Source of the DNA: Flavobacterium psychrophilum
GTDB lineage: Bacteria; Bacteroidota; Bacteroidia; Flavobacteriales; Flavobacteriaceae
Reading direction: 5' to 3'
Length of the DNA stretch: 45,258 nt
Assembly: GCA_020720185.1 (NCBI GenBank)
Contig: DYPB01000003.1
Location: 1 to 45,258 of the forward strand
A program made the translations under genes and the position numbers. Position 1 is the first letter of the stretch. The number at the start of each line of letters is the position of its first letter. This document shows, in pieces, positions 18,204 through 25,382 of the stretch. Under the pieces are notes generated by a model. It saw nothing but the letters and a program-made list of their open reading frames with translations. It did not search any database and was not told the DNA's origin.

Positions 18204-18719
18204 TTATATTTTCTTCATCTGTTCTTTCATCATTTTAATTTGATCCTTCAGCATACCTTGTTTGTCAAGCTTTTTTGCCTCATTCATTAAGTTTGTAGCT
18301 TCTAATTTTCGTCGTCTTGAAAGAGCTAAACCTGCTAAATTAAGTTTTGCAACTGCTAAATCCATATCCATTGTAAGACCTAATGTTATTGCTTTTTTAA
18401 AATACTTTTCGGCTTGAACTAAATTAGTTTGCGACAACATAATTCCGTGCAGATAATTAAAGTATCCTTGTTGTTTTCTAACTAATGCAGTTTCTGGATT
18501 TCTAATTTTTGCAAGCCAGTTTTTAGCTCCTTCAAAATCTTGTTTTCGCAATTTTAAGAATGCCAACAGGATAAATTCGTTCTTAAAATATAAAAAAATT
18601 GGTATTAACGATAAAAAAATGTAAAAAATTCCAGTGCCAATAGAATCATCGTAAATGGTGTAAATTCCTGCAATTATAATAGCTGCTGCTATTATAAGTT
18701 TGATATTTTTGTGAAACAT
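18204..18719 (-). CDS. DUF2892/TPR-like membrane-anchored protein
   Basis: A 171-aa protein. Two hydrophobic segments (residues about 6-20 and 26-45) form an N-terminal membrane hairpin. After this, residues about 50-150 form TPR-like helices (QQGYFNYLHGIMLSQTNLVQAEKYFKKAITLGL), with a basic Met-rich C-terminus. The role is unknown; similar proteins are common in Flavobacteria. A -7 box at 18742-18749 supports the start. The 162 bp between its stop and the preceding gene hold no feature I can support. Confidence 0.7.
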   Translation of the reverse strand: MFHKNIKLIIAAAIIIAGIYTIYDDSIGTGIFYIFLSLIPIFLYFKNEFILLAFLKLRKQDFEGAKNWLAKIRNPETALVRKQQGYFNYLHGIMLSQTNLVQAEKYFKKAITLGLTMDMDLAVAKLNLAGLALSRRRKLEATNLMNEAKKLDKQGMLKDQIKMMKEQMKKI

Positions 18720-18741
18720 AATATGTTTTTTTATTAGTTTA

Positions 18742-18749
18742 CAAAGATA
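18742..18749 (-). promoter_or_regulatory. -7 promoter box for the DUF2892/TPR gene
   Basis: The minus strand reads TATCTTTG, matching TAnnTTTG, 23 bp before the start codon at 18719. Confidence 0.5.
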
Positions 18750-18805
18750 GTAAAAGGAATTGAAAATATTTTTATAATTTCATTTGTCAGAAAAAAAAAA
18801 CTTTG

Positions 18806-18813
18806 TATATTTG
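18806..18813 (+). promoter_or_regulatory. Promoter of rpmH
   Basis: TATATTTG with a TTTG at 18784-18787, 18 bp upstream, gives a near-consensus Bacteroidota promoter. The leader to the ATG at 18878 is about 60 nt. Confidence 0.6.
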
Positions 18814-18877
18814 CACTCGGTTTTTCAAAGAAAAAATCTACATCTGTATTAATATAGTTTTTTAAATATACAAAACA

Positions 18878-19039
18878 ATGAGCAAAAGAACATTTCAACC
18901 ATCAAAGAGAAAAAGAAGAAACAAACACGGATTTATGGACAGAATGGCCTCTGCTAATGGAAGAAAGGTACTTGCTCGTAGAAGAGCAAAAGGTCGTCAT
19001 AAATTGACTGTTTCATCAGAGCCAAGACATAAAAAATAA
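18878..19039 (+). CDS. rpmH: 50S ribosomal protein L34
   Basis: A 53-aa, highly basic protein that begins [19 protein letters not shown] and contains [24 protein letters not shown], the near-universal L34 sequence. It is a structural protein of the large ribosomal subunit. It is bounded by a strong promoter and a strong hairpin terminator. In this window it is not next to rnpA or dnaA, as is usual for Bacteroidota. Confidence 0.97.
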
Positions 19040-19059
19040 TATTTCTTGAAATTTCTATC

Positions 19060-19098
19060 AAAAAGCGTTACTAATTTACAGTAACGCTTTTTGTTTTT
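19060..19098. terminator. Bidirectional terminator between rpmH and HMG-CoA lyase gene
   Basis: Perfect 13-bp stem AAAAAGCGTTACT (19060-19072), 7-nt loop, and complement at 19080-19092, with T runs on both strands. It lies between convergent genes. Confidence 0.85.
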
Positions 19099-19099
19099 G

Positions 19100-19966
19100 T
19101 TAATGAAATTCTGAAAATAATTTTGTTGCCTCTATATAAGATTTTTCAAATTTCAATTCATTTATATTTGTATTCATATTTTTGTCTTTAAAATAGGACA
19201 ATATTTTTTCTGTTGGCATATTTCCTGTTAATTGATTGGTTGCCATCGGGCAGCCTCCAAAACCTTTAATTGCTCCGTCAAATCTTTGACAGCCTGCATT
19301 ATAAGCTGCATTTAGCTTTTCAAACCATTTATCGGGCGTTGTGTGCAAATGTGCTCCAAATTCAATTTGAGGGTATTTAACTATCAAATTTGAAAACAAA
19401 TAATCAATATTTTCCGAAGAAGAAGTTCCAGTAGTATCCGAAAGGGATAAGATTTTAACACCCATTTTTGATAATTTTTCTGTCCAATTTGCAACAATAT
19501 CTACATTCCAAGGGTCGCCATAAGGGTTTCCGAAACCCATAGAAAGATAGGCAACTACCTCTTTGTTATACTTATACCCTATTTCTAAAATTTCATTTAA
19601 TGTAACTAACGATTCTGCAATGGTTTTATGGGTGTTTCTCATCTGAAAATTTTCAGAAATAGAAAATGGAAAGCCTAAATATTTAATTTCTTGATAGTTC
19701 GATGCTGTTATTGCTCCTTGTGTATTGGCAATTATGGCTAATAATTTTGTATTTGTTGTAGATAAATCAAGTTTTGACAAGACCTCAACAGTGTCTTGCA
19801 TTTGCGGAATTGCTTTTGCCGAAACAAAACTACCAAAATCAAGTGTATCAAATCCAACACCCAGTAATGATTGTATGTATAAAACTTTTTTATCCGTTGG
19901 AATAAATGGTTTTATACCTTGCATAGCATCTCGTGGACATTCAATTATTTTTATTGTTTTTTCCAT
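19100..19966 (-). CDS. Hydroxymethylglutaryl-CoA lyase
   Basis: A 288-aa TIM-barrel enzyme of the HMGL-like family, expected to split HMG-CoA into acetoacetate and acetyl-CoA in leucine degradation. The N-terminal IIECPRDAMQG contains the catalytic Arg-Asp, SLSDTTGTSS and FGAHLHTTPD carry the divalent-metal His pair (HLH), and GFGGCPMATNQLTGN contains the catalytic Cys loop. The length is normal. There are no other leucine-degradation genes nearby. It is transcribed from the box at 19994-20001. Confidence 0.88.
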   Translation of the reverse strand: MEKTIKIIECPRDAMQGIKPFIPTDKKVLYIQSLLGVGFDTLDFGSFVSAKAIPQMQDTVEVLSKLDLSTTNTKLLAIIANTQGAITASNYQEIKYLGFPFSISENFQMRNTHKTIAESLVTLNEILEIGYKYNKEVVAYLSMGFGNPYGDPWNVDIVANWTEKLSKMGVKILSLSDTTGTSSSENIDYLFSNLIVKYPQIEFGAHLHTTPDKWFEKLNAAYNAGCQRFDGAIKGFGGCPMATNQLTGNMPTEKILSYFKDKNMNTNINELKFEKSYIEATKLFSEFH

Positions 19967-19993
19967 TTTAGATTGCTAATTTAATATTATTTT

Positions 19994-20001
19994 CAAAATT
20001 A
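19994..20001 (-). promoter_or_regulatory. -7 promoter box for the HMG-CoA lyase gene
   Basis: The minus strand reads TAATTTTG, matching TAnnTTTG, 28 bp before the start codon at 19966. Confidence 0.5.
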
Positions 20002-20113
20002 AAAAATAAAACCTAATAATTGCACTTACTAATGGAATTTAAGTTCAAATTGAATTTAAGCTGTTTTAATTTGATATAGCAATTTTATTTTTGCTTTTTT
20101 GTGTATTTAGCAT

Positions 20114-20143
20114 AAAAAAACCGCCTTTTTAAAGGGCGGTTTT
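20114..20143 (-). terminator. Terminator-like hairpin downstream of the 52-aa gene
   Basis: Stem AAAACCGCC (20117-20125) with complement at 20135-20143 and a T7 run on the minus strand (20114-20120). It is the second terminator behind the small minus-strand gene. The 19967-20316 gap otherwise holds only the hairpins and the HMG-CoA lyase promoter. Confidence 0.65.
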
Positions 20144-20214
20144 AAAAGTCTATTCAATAAATATGATGAAATTTACGAACCTATTTCTCTTTTTTTTACT
20201 TTAAAGTAAAAAAG

Positions 20215-20266
20215 AAAAACACTCTTAAATAATTAAATTCTTAAAAAAATTATTCAGAGTGTTTTT
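20215..20266 (-). terminator. Terminator directly after the 52-aa gene
   Basis: AAAAACACTC (20215-20224) pairs with GAGTGTTTTT (20257-20266), extended by an AATAATT/AATTATT inner stem. On the minus strand it is followed by TCTTTTTT. It lies 51 bp after the stop codon of the small ORF. A further AT palindrome follows at about 20193-20214. Confidence 0.65.
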
Positions 20267-20316
20267 CAGAATAAAACAGGCTCAAACATTATGCTTTATC
20301 CAACTAAATTTTCAAG

Positions 20317-20475
20317 TTAAAGAAATTTAGCTGTTTGTGTATTCTCAATTAAAACTGGTCTTTTGATTTTATCGTAAGACATATTGCTATTTTGAAAATT
20401 ATTTTTTAGATTAGTATTTATTATAATTTCTGTTGTAATAAATACAAGGAGAAATATTATTGCTTTTACTTTCAT
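20317..20475 (-). CDS. 52-aa hydrophobic-N-terminus peptide, possible regulon member
   Basis: A small ORF beginning MKVKAIIFLLVFITTEIIIN and ending LIENTQTAKFL. One hydrophobic stretch (residues 5-20) behind two lysines could be a signal peptide or membrane anchor; the remaining 30 residues are polar. It is supported by a terminator 51 bp after its stop, and by a promoter-like TAATTTG (20504-20510) placed exactly as far from a palindrome as in the neighbouring secreted-protein gene. I recognise no family. It might be a small membrane protein or a secreted peptide. Confidence 0.5.
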   Translation of the reverse strand: MKVKAIIFLLVFITTEIIINTNLKNNFQNSNMSYDKIKRPVLIENTQTAKFL

Positions 20476-20503
20476 ATGTTATTATTTATTCTTTTTAATA
20501 ATA

Positions 20504-20510
20504 CAAATTA
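20504..20510 (-). promoter_or_regulatory. Putative -7 box for the 52-aa gene
   Basis: The minus strand reads TAATTTG, one base shorter than the TAnnTTTG consensus. Its last base is 38.5 bp from the centre of the palindrome at 20531-20554, the same distance as in the next gene. Confidence 0.35.
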
Positions 20511-20530
20511 AGATGTAAAACGCATTCTAT

Positions 20531-20554
20531 AAAATACCATGTTTATGGTATTTT
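20531..20554. promoter_or_regulatory. Palindromic operator, copy 1
   Basis: Perfect 10-bp arms AAAATACCAT / ATGGTATTTT around a GTTT spacer. The same core with the same spacer recurs at 21065-21092. It sits upstream of the -7 box of the 52-aa gene. It is a likely binding site for a dimeric regulator, most simply the NarL-type regulator encoded at 23054. Confidence 0.6.
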
Positions 20555-20595
20555 TATAAGTAAAAACTGTTTTTTTTCAAAAAAGCCGTCGTAAT

Positions 20596-21009
20596 CTAAT
20601 CTTTTATGAATTTTTCCATAGATACTTGTTCGTTATCTACTGCAATATCATATTGTAATTGGATAAAATAAGTTCCTTTTGGGAGGTTATTTGTATCAAT
20701 AGTAAAAATATCTGTTGGATTTACAATTGCAGTAAATACTGTGGTTCCAAATTGATTGATAATTTGATACCCAACAACATTACCCGTAAAATTGTATTGA
20801 CACGGATTGTCGTTTTTGTTTACTTCTACTGTAACAAATTCTTTTGCAACTGTTGGATAAGTTCTTGGCTTTTGTCTTGCTACTCCACCACCCTCACCTA
20901 AAATATGAGTTGATCCACATTTTTGACATATTGGTTTTGCTTTGCTTTGTGTTTGTGCAAAAGAGATAAAAGATAAAAAGAATAAACTGATGATTGTAAG
21001 ATTTTTCAT
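20596..21009 (-). CDS. Small secreted protein with CxxC motif and T9SS-like C-terminal domain
   Basis: A 137-aa protein with a signal peptide (MKNLTIISLFFLSFISFAQ), a short mature segment of about 45 residues with CQKCGSTHILGEGGG, and a C-terminal region of about 75 residues. The last region (VVGYQIINQFGTTVFTAIV, NLPKGTYFIQLQ, MEKFIKD) resembles the type A sorting domain of the type IX secretion system. The start at 21009 is preferred over the upstream in-frame ATG because it begins the signal peptide. It is divergent from the sensor kinase and shares the palindrome at 21065-21092. The function is unknown; it may be a surface-displayed or released peptide. Confidence 0.65.
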   Translation of the reverse strand: MKNLTIISLFFLSFISFAQTQSKAKPICQKCGSTHILGEGGGVARQKPRTYPTVAKEFVTVEVNKNDNPCQYNFTGNVVGYQIINQFGTTVFTAIVNPTDIFTIDTNNLPKGTYFIQLQYDIAVDNEQVSMEKFIKD

Positions 21010-21039
21010 AATAGTATTTTTTAAATTTTGAATTATTTT

Positions 21040-21047
21040 CAAAATTA
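21040..21047 (-). promoter_or_regulatory. -7 promoter box for the CxxC secreted protein gene
   Basis: The minus strand reads TAATTTTG, 31 bp before the start codon at 21009. Its end lies 38.5 bp from the palindrome centre. Confidence 0.5.
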
Positions 21048-21064
21048 ATGAGAAAAAAACATTC

Positions 21065-21092
21065 TAAAAATACCATGTTTATGGTATTTTTA
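21065..21092. promoter_or_regulatory. Palindromic operator, copy 2, between divergent genes
   Basis: Perfect 12-bp arms TAAAAATACCAT / ATGGTATTTTTA around GTTT. It contains the whole core of copy 1. It lies upstream of the -7 box of the minus-strand secreted-protein gene (21040-21047) and of the sensor kinase promoter (21105-21112). It could therefore control both directions. Confidence 0.65.
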
Positions 21093-21104
21093 GGGCAAAA
21101 ACTG

Positions 21105-21112
21105 TATTTTTG
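21105..21112 (+). promoter_or_regulatory. -7 promoter box for the TPR sensor kinase
   Basis: TATTTTTG matches TAnnTTTG and lies 20 bp before the ATG at 21133; the palindrome covers the -33 region. Confidence 0.5.
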
Positions 21113-21132
21113 CAAAAAAAATTGTCATATTT

Positions 21133-23046
21133 ATGATAAATTCTAAAAATTTCATTATTTTTTTATTATTATCAATTTGTTTTGCTGCCAATTTAGAAGC
21201 ACAAAATAAAAAACAAGTTGAAAATGATATAAATTTATATGCACGCTTTTTGAATACTAATTTAGACTCTTCCTATTATCATATAAATATTGCTTACCAA
21301 AAAAGTCTGGTTCTAAAAAACGATTCGTTAATAGCCCGCACTACTTTTAATATGAGTAATTATTTTTATTTAACCGAGAACTATGAGGCATCAAGTAAAT
21401 ATGTTAATACTGCTATTAAATATGCCGAAAAGGTAAAATTCAGCAGGGTTTTGTCGTTGGCTTACAACCAACTGGGTAAAATTTATGTTAAAAAAAGGAA
21501 TCAAAACGATAAAGCATTACAATATTTTCTTAAAGCGTATGACATATCCTTAAAAAATAAATTGTACGACTGTCAATCGAGCGTTTTAATTAATTTAGGT
21601 AATTTATATTTATTGCAGACTGATACAACAAAAAGTTTGAAATACTATGATGAAAATATAAAAAATGCCAAAACAAATGGATTGAAAAAAGAACTACTCA
21701 TTGGCTATATGAATACTGCCATTATTCGATCCAAAAGAAATCCAAAAGTTGCCATAGCCTATTATAATAAAGCTATTGTGCTTGCAAAAGAAACAAACGA
21801 TTTGTATTCAGAATTTAATTTACAAATTAATTTAGCAGGTTTGTATGAAAATAATGAAGCCTTAAAAGCATTTTTTCATCTTCAAGAAGCTCAAAGAATT
21901 CAAAAACAACTCGGGGATCAATCGATATTGTTTTATTTGAATTTTAATTTGGGTGGTTATTACAAAAAACAAGGGAAACTAAACGAGGCTATTATTTATT
22001 ATAACAAAGCACTTGAGGATGTTAAAAATCAAGAAGTACCGAAAGATCAATTATTAGCAATCTATGATGTGTTGTCAGAAACATATCATTATAGAAAAGA
22101 TTATAAAAACGCCTTGTTGTACCTCGAAAAAAAAAGTGTTTTGTCTGATAGTTTATTTACCATAAAAAAAAACAAATCGTTTGATGAGATACAAACAAAA
22201 TATGAGGTTGAGAAGAAAAATTTAAGATTTGATTTGTTAAATAAAGAAAAGATTATAGCTGATAATAAGAATAAAAACAGTATTTATATATTTACAATTT
22301 TGATAATTGCAATTATAGCGATAGTTTTGTCTTTTAAATCTCGAATAAGAAATCAAAAACGGCTACAAGGAATACAAAAGAAAATTTATCTGCAAGATAG
22401 AGAAAATTTGAGACAAGAGCAGGAATTGAAGCGGATTACCGATGTAATTGAAGGTCAAGATAAAGAAAGGAACCGTATAGCAGAAGAGATACACGATGCT
22501 GTGGGAGGTAGATTGGCTGGAATAAAACTTAATTTAACTCGAATAAATTATGATTTAAAAAACCCTAATCTCGAAATAATAATAGACAAACTTTCAGGCG
22601 TTTTTCAGGAATTACGATCTATTTCGCATAATTTAAGCATCAATAAAATTAAAGACGAGGGTTTTAGAGATTTACTTTCTGATTTAAAGAACGAATACGA
22701 ATCAGGCAACGAGTTCAAAATAGAAATTGTAATGTTTTCGGACACTAATTTTGAACATATTACTATGGAACTCAAGCAACAATTTTATAGAATAATTCAA
22801 GAACTGCTTACCAATGTTTCGAAATATGCAAAAGCAAAAACTGTAACAATAACCATTACCCATTCTCAAAATTTTATGACTATAATTGTTGAAGATGATG
22901 GCTGTGGTTTTGAGACAACAAACTCAAAAGGAATAGGATTAAAAAATATTTGTAACCGAATTTCATCAATTAATGGTAAGTTTGTAATTGATTCTAAAAT
23001 AGGCAGGGGAAGTACATTTATTATTGAAGTTGGAAATATTAAATAA
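21133..23046 (+). CDS. TPR-containing NarX-type sensor histidine kinase
   Basis: A 637-aa membrane kinase. It has a signal peptide (residues 1-23, ending LEAQ), about six TPR repeats in the periplasm (residues 40-340), one transmembrane helix (about 378-397), a coiled-coil linker, a HisKA_3 dimerisation domain with the phospho-acceptor His454 in AEEIHDAVGG, and a HATPase domain with QELLTNVSKYA (N box), VEDDGCGFE and GIGLKNICNRI (G boxes). All catalytic motifs are intact. The response regulator starts 7 bp downstream. The periplasmic TPRs could sense a peptide or protein ligand, though the ligand is unknown. Autoregulation through the adjacent palindrome is possible. Confidence 0.92.
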   Translation: MINSKNFIIFLLLSICFAANLEAQNKKQVENDINLYARFLNTNLDSSYYHINIAYQKSLVLKNDSLIARTTFNMSNYFYLTENYEASSKYVNTAIKYAEKVKFSRVLSLAYNQLGKIYVKKRNQNDKALQYFLKAYDISLKNKLYDCQSSVLINLGNLYLLQTDTTKSLKYYDENIKNAKTNGLKKELLIGYMNTAIIRSKRNPKVAIAYYNKAIVLAKETNDLYSEFNLQINLAGLYENNEALKAFFHLQEAQRIQKQLGDQSILFYLNFNLGGYYKKQGKLNEAIIYYNKALEDVKNQEVPKDQLLAIYDVLSETYHYRKDYKNALLYLEKKSVLSDSLFTIKKNKSFDEIQTKYEVEKKNLRFDLLNKEKIIADNKNKNSIYIFTILIIAIIAIVLSFKSRIRNQKRLQGIQKKIYLQDRENLRQEQELKRITDVIEGQDKERNRIAEEIHDAVGGRLAGIKLNLTRINYDLKNPNLEIIIDKLSGVFQELRSISHNLSINKIKDEGFRDLLSDLKNEYESGNEFKIEIVMFSDTNFEHITMELKQQFYRIIQELLTNVSKYAKAKTVTITITHSQNFMTIIVEDDGCGFETTNSKGIGLKNICNRISSINGKFVIDSKIGRGSTFIIEVGNIK

Positions 23047-23053
23047 TGATATT

Positions 23054-23653
23054 ATGATTAAAATTGCGATTGTTGATGATCATCAAATGTTTATAGATGG
23101 TCTAGTTTCGGTACTGTCTCGGCAAGATAATATAGAAATTCTCTTTACTGAAAACAATGCCAAAAACGCATTAAAACTATTAAAAAAACAACAGCCAGAT
23201 TTGATTATTTCTGATATCTCTATGCCCGAAATGAATGGTTTAGAATTCATTAAAATATTAAATAAAGACTTTCCAAAAATAAAAATTTTAGTGATTAGTA
23301 TGTTCAAAAACATACAGGATACCCATAATATTGATGGTTTTTTATTAAAAGAAACCAGCTCCGAAGATTTAATAAAAGCCGTAAATGGAATAGTTTTAGA
23401 CGATGAAAAGCACTTTGCCAAAAATATAAATAATACCGCATTTGAATTTAACAATCCAAATGTATTAGGGCAAAAAGAAAAAGAAATAATAAAACTAATT
23501 GCTGAAGAGTTTACTACCGATGAAATAGCAGATAAATTAAGATTAAGTAAATATACGGTAGAAACCCATCGAAAAAACATTTTTATAAAACTACATGTTA
23601 AAAACATTGCAGGTTTGATTCGAACGGCAGTTCATTTAGGAATTGTAGATTAA
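23054..23653 (+). CDS. NarL/LuxR-type response regulator with shortened receiver
   Basis: A 199-aa partner of the upstream kinase. The receiver has the acidic pair VDDHQMF, the phospho-acceptor Asp54 in IISDISMPEMNG, and the conserved Lys in GFLLKETSS. The stretch between strand 4 and strand 5 (MFKNIQDTHNIDGFLLK) is about eight residues shorter than usual, so helix alpha-4 is reduced. The C-terminal LuxR HTH (LGQKEKEIIKLIAEEFTTDE... VETHRKNIFIKL, about residues 137-195) is intact. The start at 23054 was chosen because it begins directly with the first receiver strand. It is the obvious candidate to bind the palindromes at 20.5 and 21.1 kb. Confidence 0.9.
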   Translation: MIKIAIVDDHQMFIDGLVSVLSRQDNIEILFTENNAKNALKLLKKQQPDLIISDISMPEMNGLEFIKILNKDFPKIKILVISMFKNIQDTHNIDGFLLKETSSEDLIKAVNGIVLDDEKHFAKNINNTAFEFNNPNVLGQKEKEIIKLIAEEFTTDEIADKLRLSKYTVETHRKNIFIKLHVKNIAGLIRTAVHLGIVD

Positions 23654-23693
23654 AAATATCTTCTTTTTTTAAAAGATTTTGTGTTCTGATTTA

Positions 23694-23701
23694 TATATTT
23701 G
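23694..23701 (+). promoter_or_regulatory. -7 promoter box for the PASTA gene
   Basis: TATATTTG matches TAnnTTTG and lies 19 bp before the ATG at 23721. Confidence 0.5.
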
Positions 23702-23720
23702 CAATAAATTAAAATTTAAG

Positions 23721-24338
23721 ATGAGTTTAAGACGATATTTAGGAAGTAGAATATTTTTTGTGCAGATTTTCTCAGCAATGGTAATTGTTTTAGTAATTGG
23801 ATATTTATTTATGCACTGGCTTACTTATGCTACAAATCATGGTGAGGTTATAAAAGTTCCTAATTTATCAAGATTAACTGAAGACCAGGTTGAAGAAAAA
23901 TTAGGAGAATTAAATTTAGAGTATATAATGCTCGACACTGTTGATTACAATCCAAGTTTTCCAAAAATGACAGTTGTAGAACAAGATCCTATTGCAGGAA
24001 TGGAGGTAAAAAAAGGCAGAAAAGTTTATATTAAACTAAATTCAAATGGATATACTACAGTAAAATTACCAAATTTAATTCAACAAACTTTTAGAGAAGT
24101 TGAGGCAACCCTAAAAGCCTTACATCTTGTGGTTGGCGAGAAAGAATATGTTCCAGATATAGGAAAAGATATGGTTCTTGAAGTAAAATTGAACGGTAAA
24201 ATATTAAAAGCAGGAGATAAAATTCTAAAATCGAGCAAAATAGATTTAGTTCTTGGCGATGGGAAAACAGGTTTTGAAGATGTTGCAGACAGTACAAATG
24301 TTGATATTATTGAAAATCCAGAGCCAGAACAAAAATGA
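23721..24338 (+). CDS. PASTA-domain membrane-anchored protein
   Basis: A 205-aa protein with one N-terminal membrane helix (about residues 10-35, FFVQIFSAMVIVLVIGYLFMH) and periplasmic PASTA repeats at about 45-115 (VIKVPNLSRLTEDQVEEKL ... VVEQDPIAGMEVKKGRKVYI) and 118-185, then an acidic tail. PASTA domains bind peptidoglycan fragments or beta-lactams in penicillin-binding proteins and kinases, but this protein has no catalytic domain. It overlaps the pseudouridine synthase gene by 4 bp (ATGA), an arrangement conserved in Flavobacteria. The start was placed at the ATG before SLRRYLGSR. Confidence 0.85.
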   Translation: MSLRRYLGSRIFFVQIFSAMVIVLVIGYLFMHWLTYATNHGEVIKVPNLSRLTEDQVEEKLGELNLEYIMLDTVDYNPSFPKMTVVEQDPIAGMEVKKGRKVYIKLNSNGYTTVKLPNLIQQTFREVEATLKALHLVVGEKEYVPDIGKDMVLEVKLNGKILKAGDKILKSSKIDLVLGDGKTGFEDVADSTNVDIIENPEPEQK

Positions 24339-25366
24339 TTGATATCAAAGAAATTGAATTAGAGAACGAACTTTTTGAGCATTATAAATTTGAAATTCCC
24401 AAAGGACAATTATTAGTTAGAGTTGATATTTATTTAACTAATATGATACCAAATGCTACTCGAAATAAAATTCAGAATGCAGCCAGTTCTGGTAATATTT
24501 TTGTAAATAATATTCCAGTAAAATCAAATTACAAAATAAAACCACTTGACATTATTCAGGTGATGTTGAGCCATCCACCATTTGAAAACCGCATTGATCC
24601 AGAAGATATCCCACTTGATATCATTTATGAAGACAACCAGTTATTATTGATAAATAAACCCGCAGGATTAGTAGTACATCCTGGACATGGTAATTATACA
24701 GGAACTTTAGTTAATGCTTTAGCATTCCATTTTAAAAATTTACCAAAAAATAGTAGCGAAAGACCTGGTTTAGTTCATCGAATTGATAAAGACACCACAG
24801 GTTTATTAGTTATTGCCAAAACGGAAGTCGCAATGACACATCTTGCCAAACAATTTGAGAACAAAACCTCTGAAAGAGAATACATTGCTTTAGTTTGGGG
24901 CAATGTAAAAGACGACCAAGGAACCATAGAAGGCAATATTTCTCGGCACATTAAAGATCGTATGCAAATGCAAGTTTTTGCCGATCCCGAGATAGGAAAA
25001 CCTGCTATTACACACTATAAAGTTTTAGAAAGATTCGGATATACAACCCTGATATCGTGCCAATTAGAAACTGGAAGAACGCATCAAATTAGAGTTCATA
25101 TGAAACATATTGGTCACACCTTATTTAACGATGCTCGATATGGTGGCAATTTGATTTTGAAAGGAACTACCTTTACTAAATACAAACAATTTATAGATAA
25201 TTGTTTCAAAATTTTGCCTCGACAAGCACTACATGCTAAAACGCTAGGTTTTATTCATCCAAAAACTAACGAAATGATGCGATTTGACACCGAACTTCCG
25301 CAAGATATGTTAGATTGTATCGAGAAATGGAGGGGATATAGTAATAATTATGAAGCTGAAGAGTAA
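24335..25366 (+). CDS. rluD: RluA/RluD-family ribosomal pseudouridine synthase
   Basis: A 343-aa RNA-modifying enzyme. An S4 RNA-binding domain lies at residues about 22-75 (RVDIYLTNMIPNATRNKIQNAASSGNIFVNN), and the catalytic domain carries the signature LVHRIDKDTTGLLVIAK with the nucleophilic Asp, plus LETGRTHQIRVHMKHIGH and DARYGG. In the RluD branch the target is uridines of helix 69 of 23S rRNA; the exact specificity here is inferred from family. It is translationally coupled to the PASTA gene. Confidence 0.88.
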   Translation: MIDIKEIELENELFEHYKFEIPKGQLLVRVDIYLTNMIPNATRNKIQNAASSGNIFVNNIPVKSNYKIKPLDIIQVMLSHPPFENRIDPEDIPLDIIYEDNQLLLINKPAGLVVHPGHGNYTGTLVNALAFHFKNLPKNSSERPGLVHRIDKDTTGLLVIAKTEVAMTHLAKQFENKTSEREYIALVWGNVKDDQGTIEGNISRHIKDRMQMQVFADPEIGKPAITHYKVLERFGYTTLISCQLETGRTHQIRVHMKHIGHTLFNDARYGGNLILKGTTFTKYKQFIDNCFKILPRQALHAKTLGFIHPKTNEMMRFDTELPQDMLDCIEKWRGYSNNYEAEE

Positions 25367-25382
25367 TAATTATGAATTAAAC

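Noticed and set aside
23083..23607. 174-codon open frame on the minus strand
   Set aside because: It is antisense to the NarL-type regulator and consists of Phe/Ser/Ile-rich shadow sequence.
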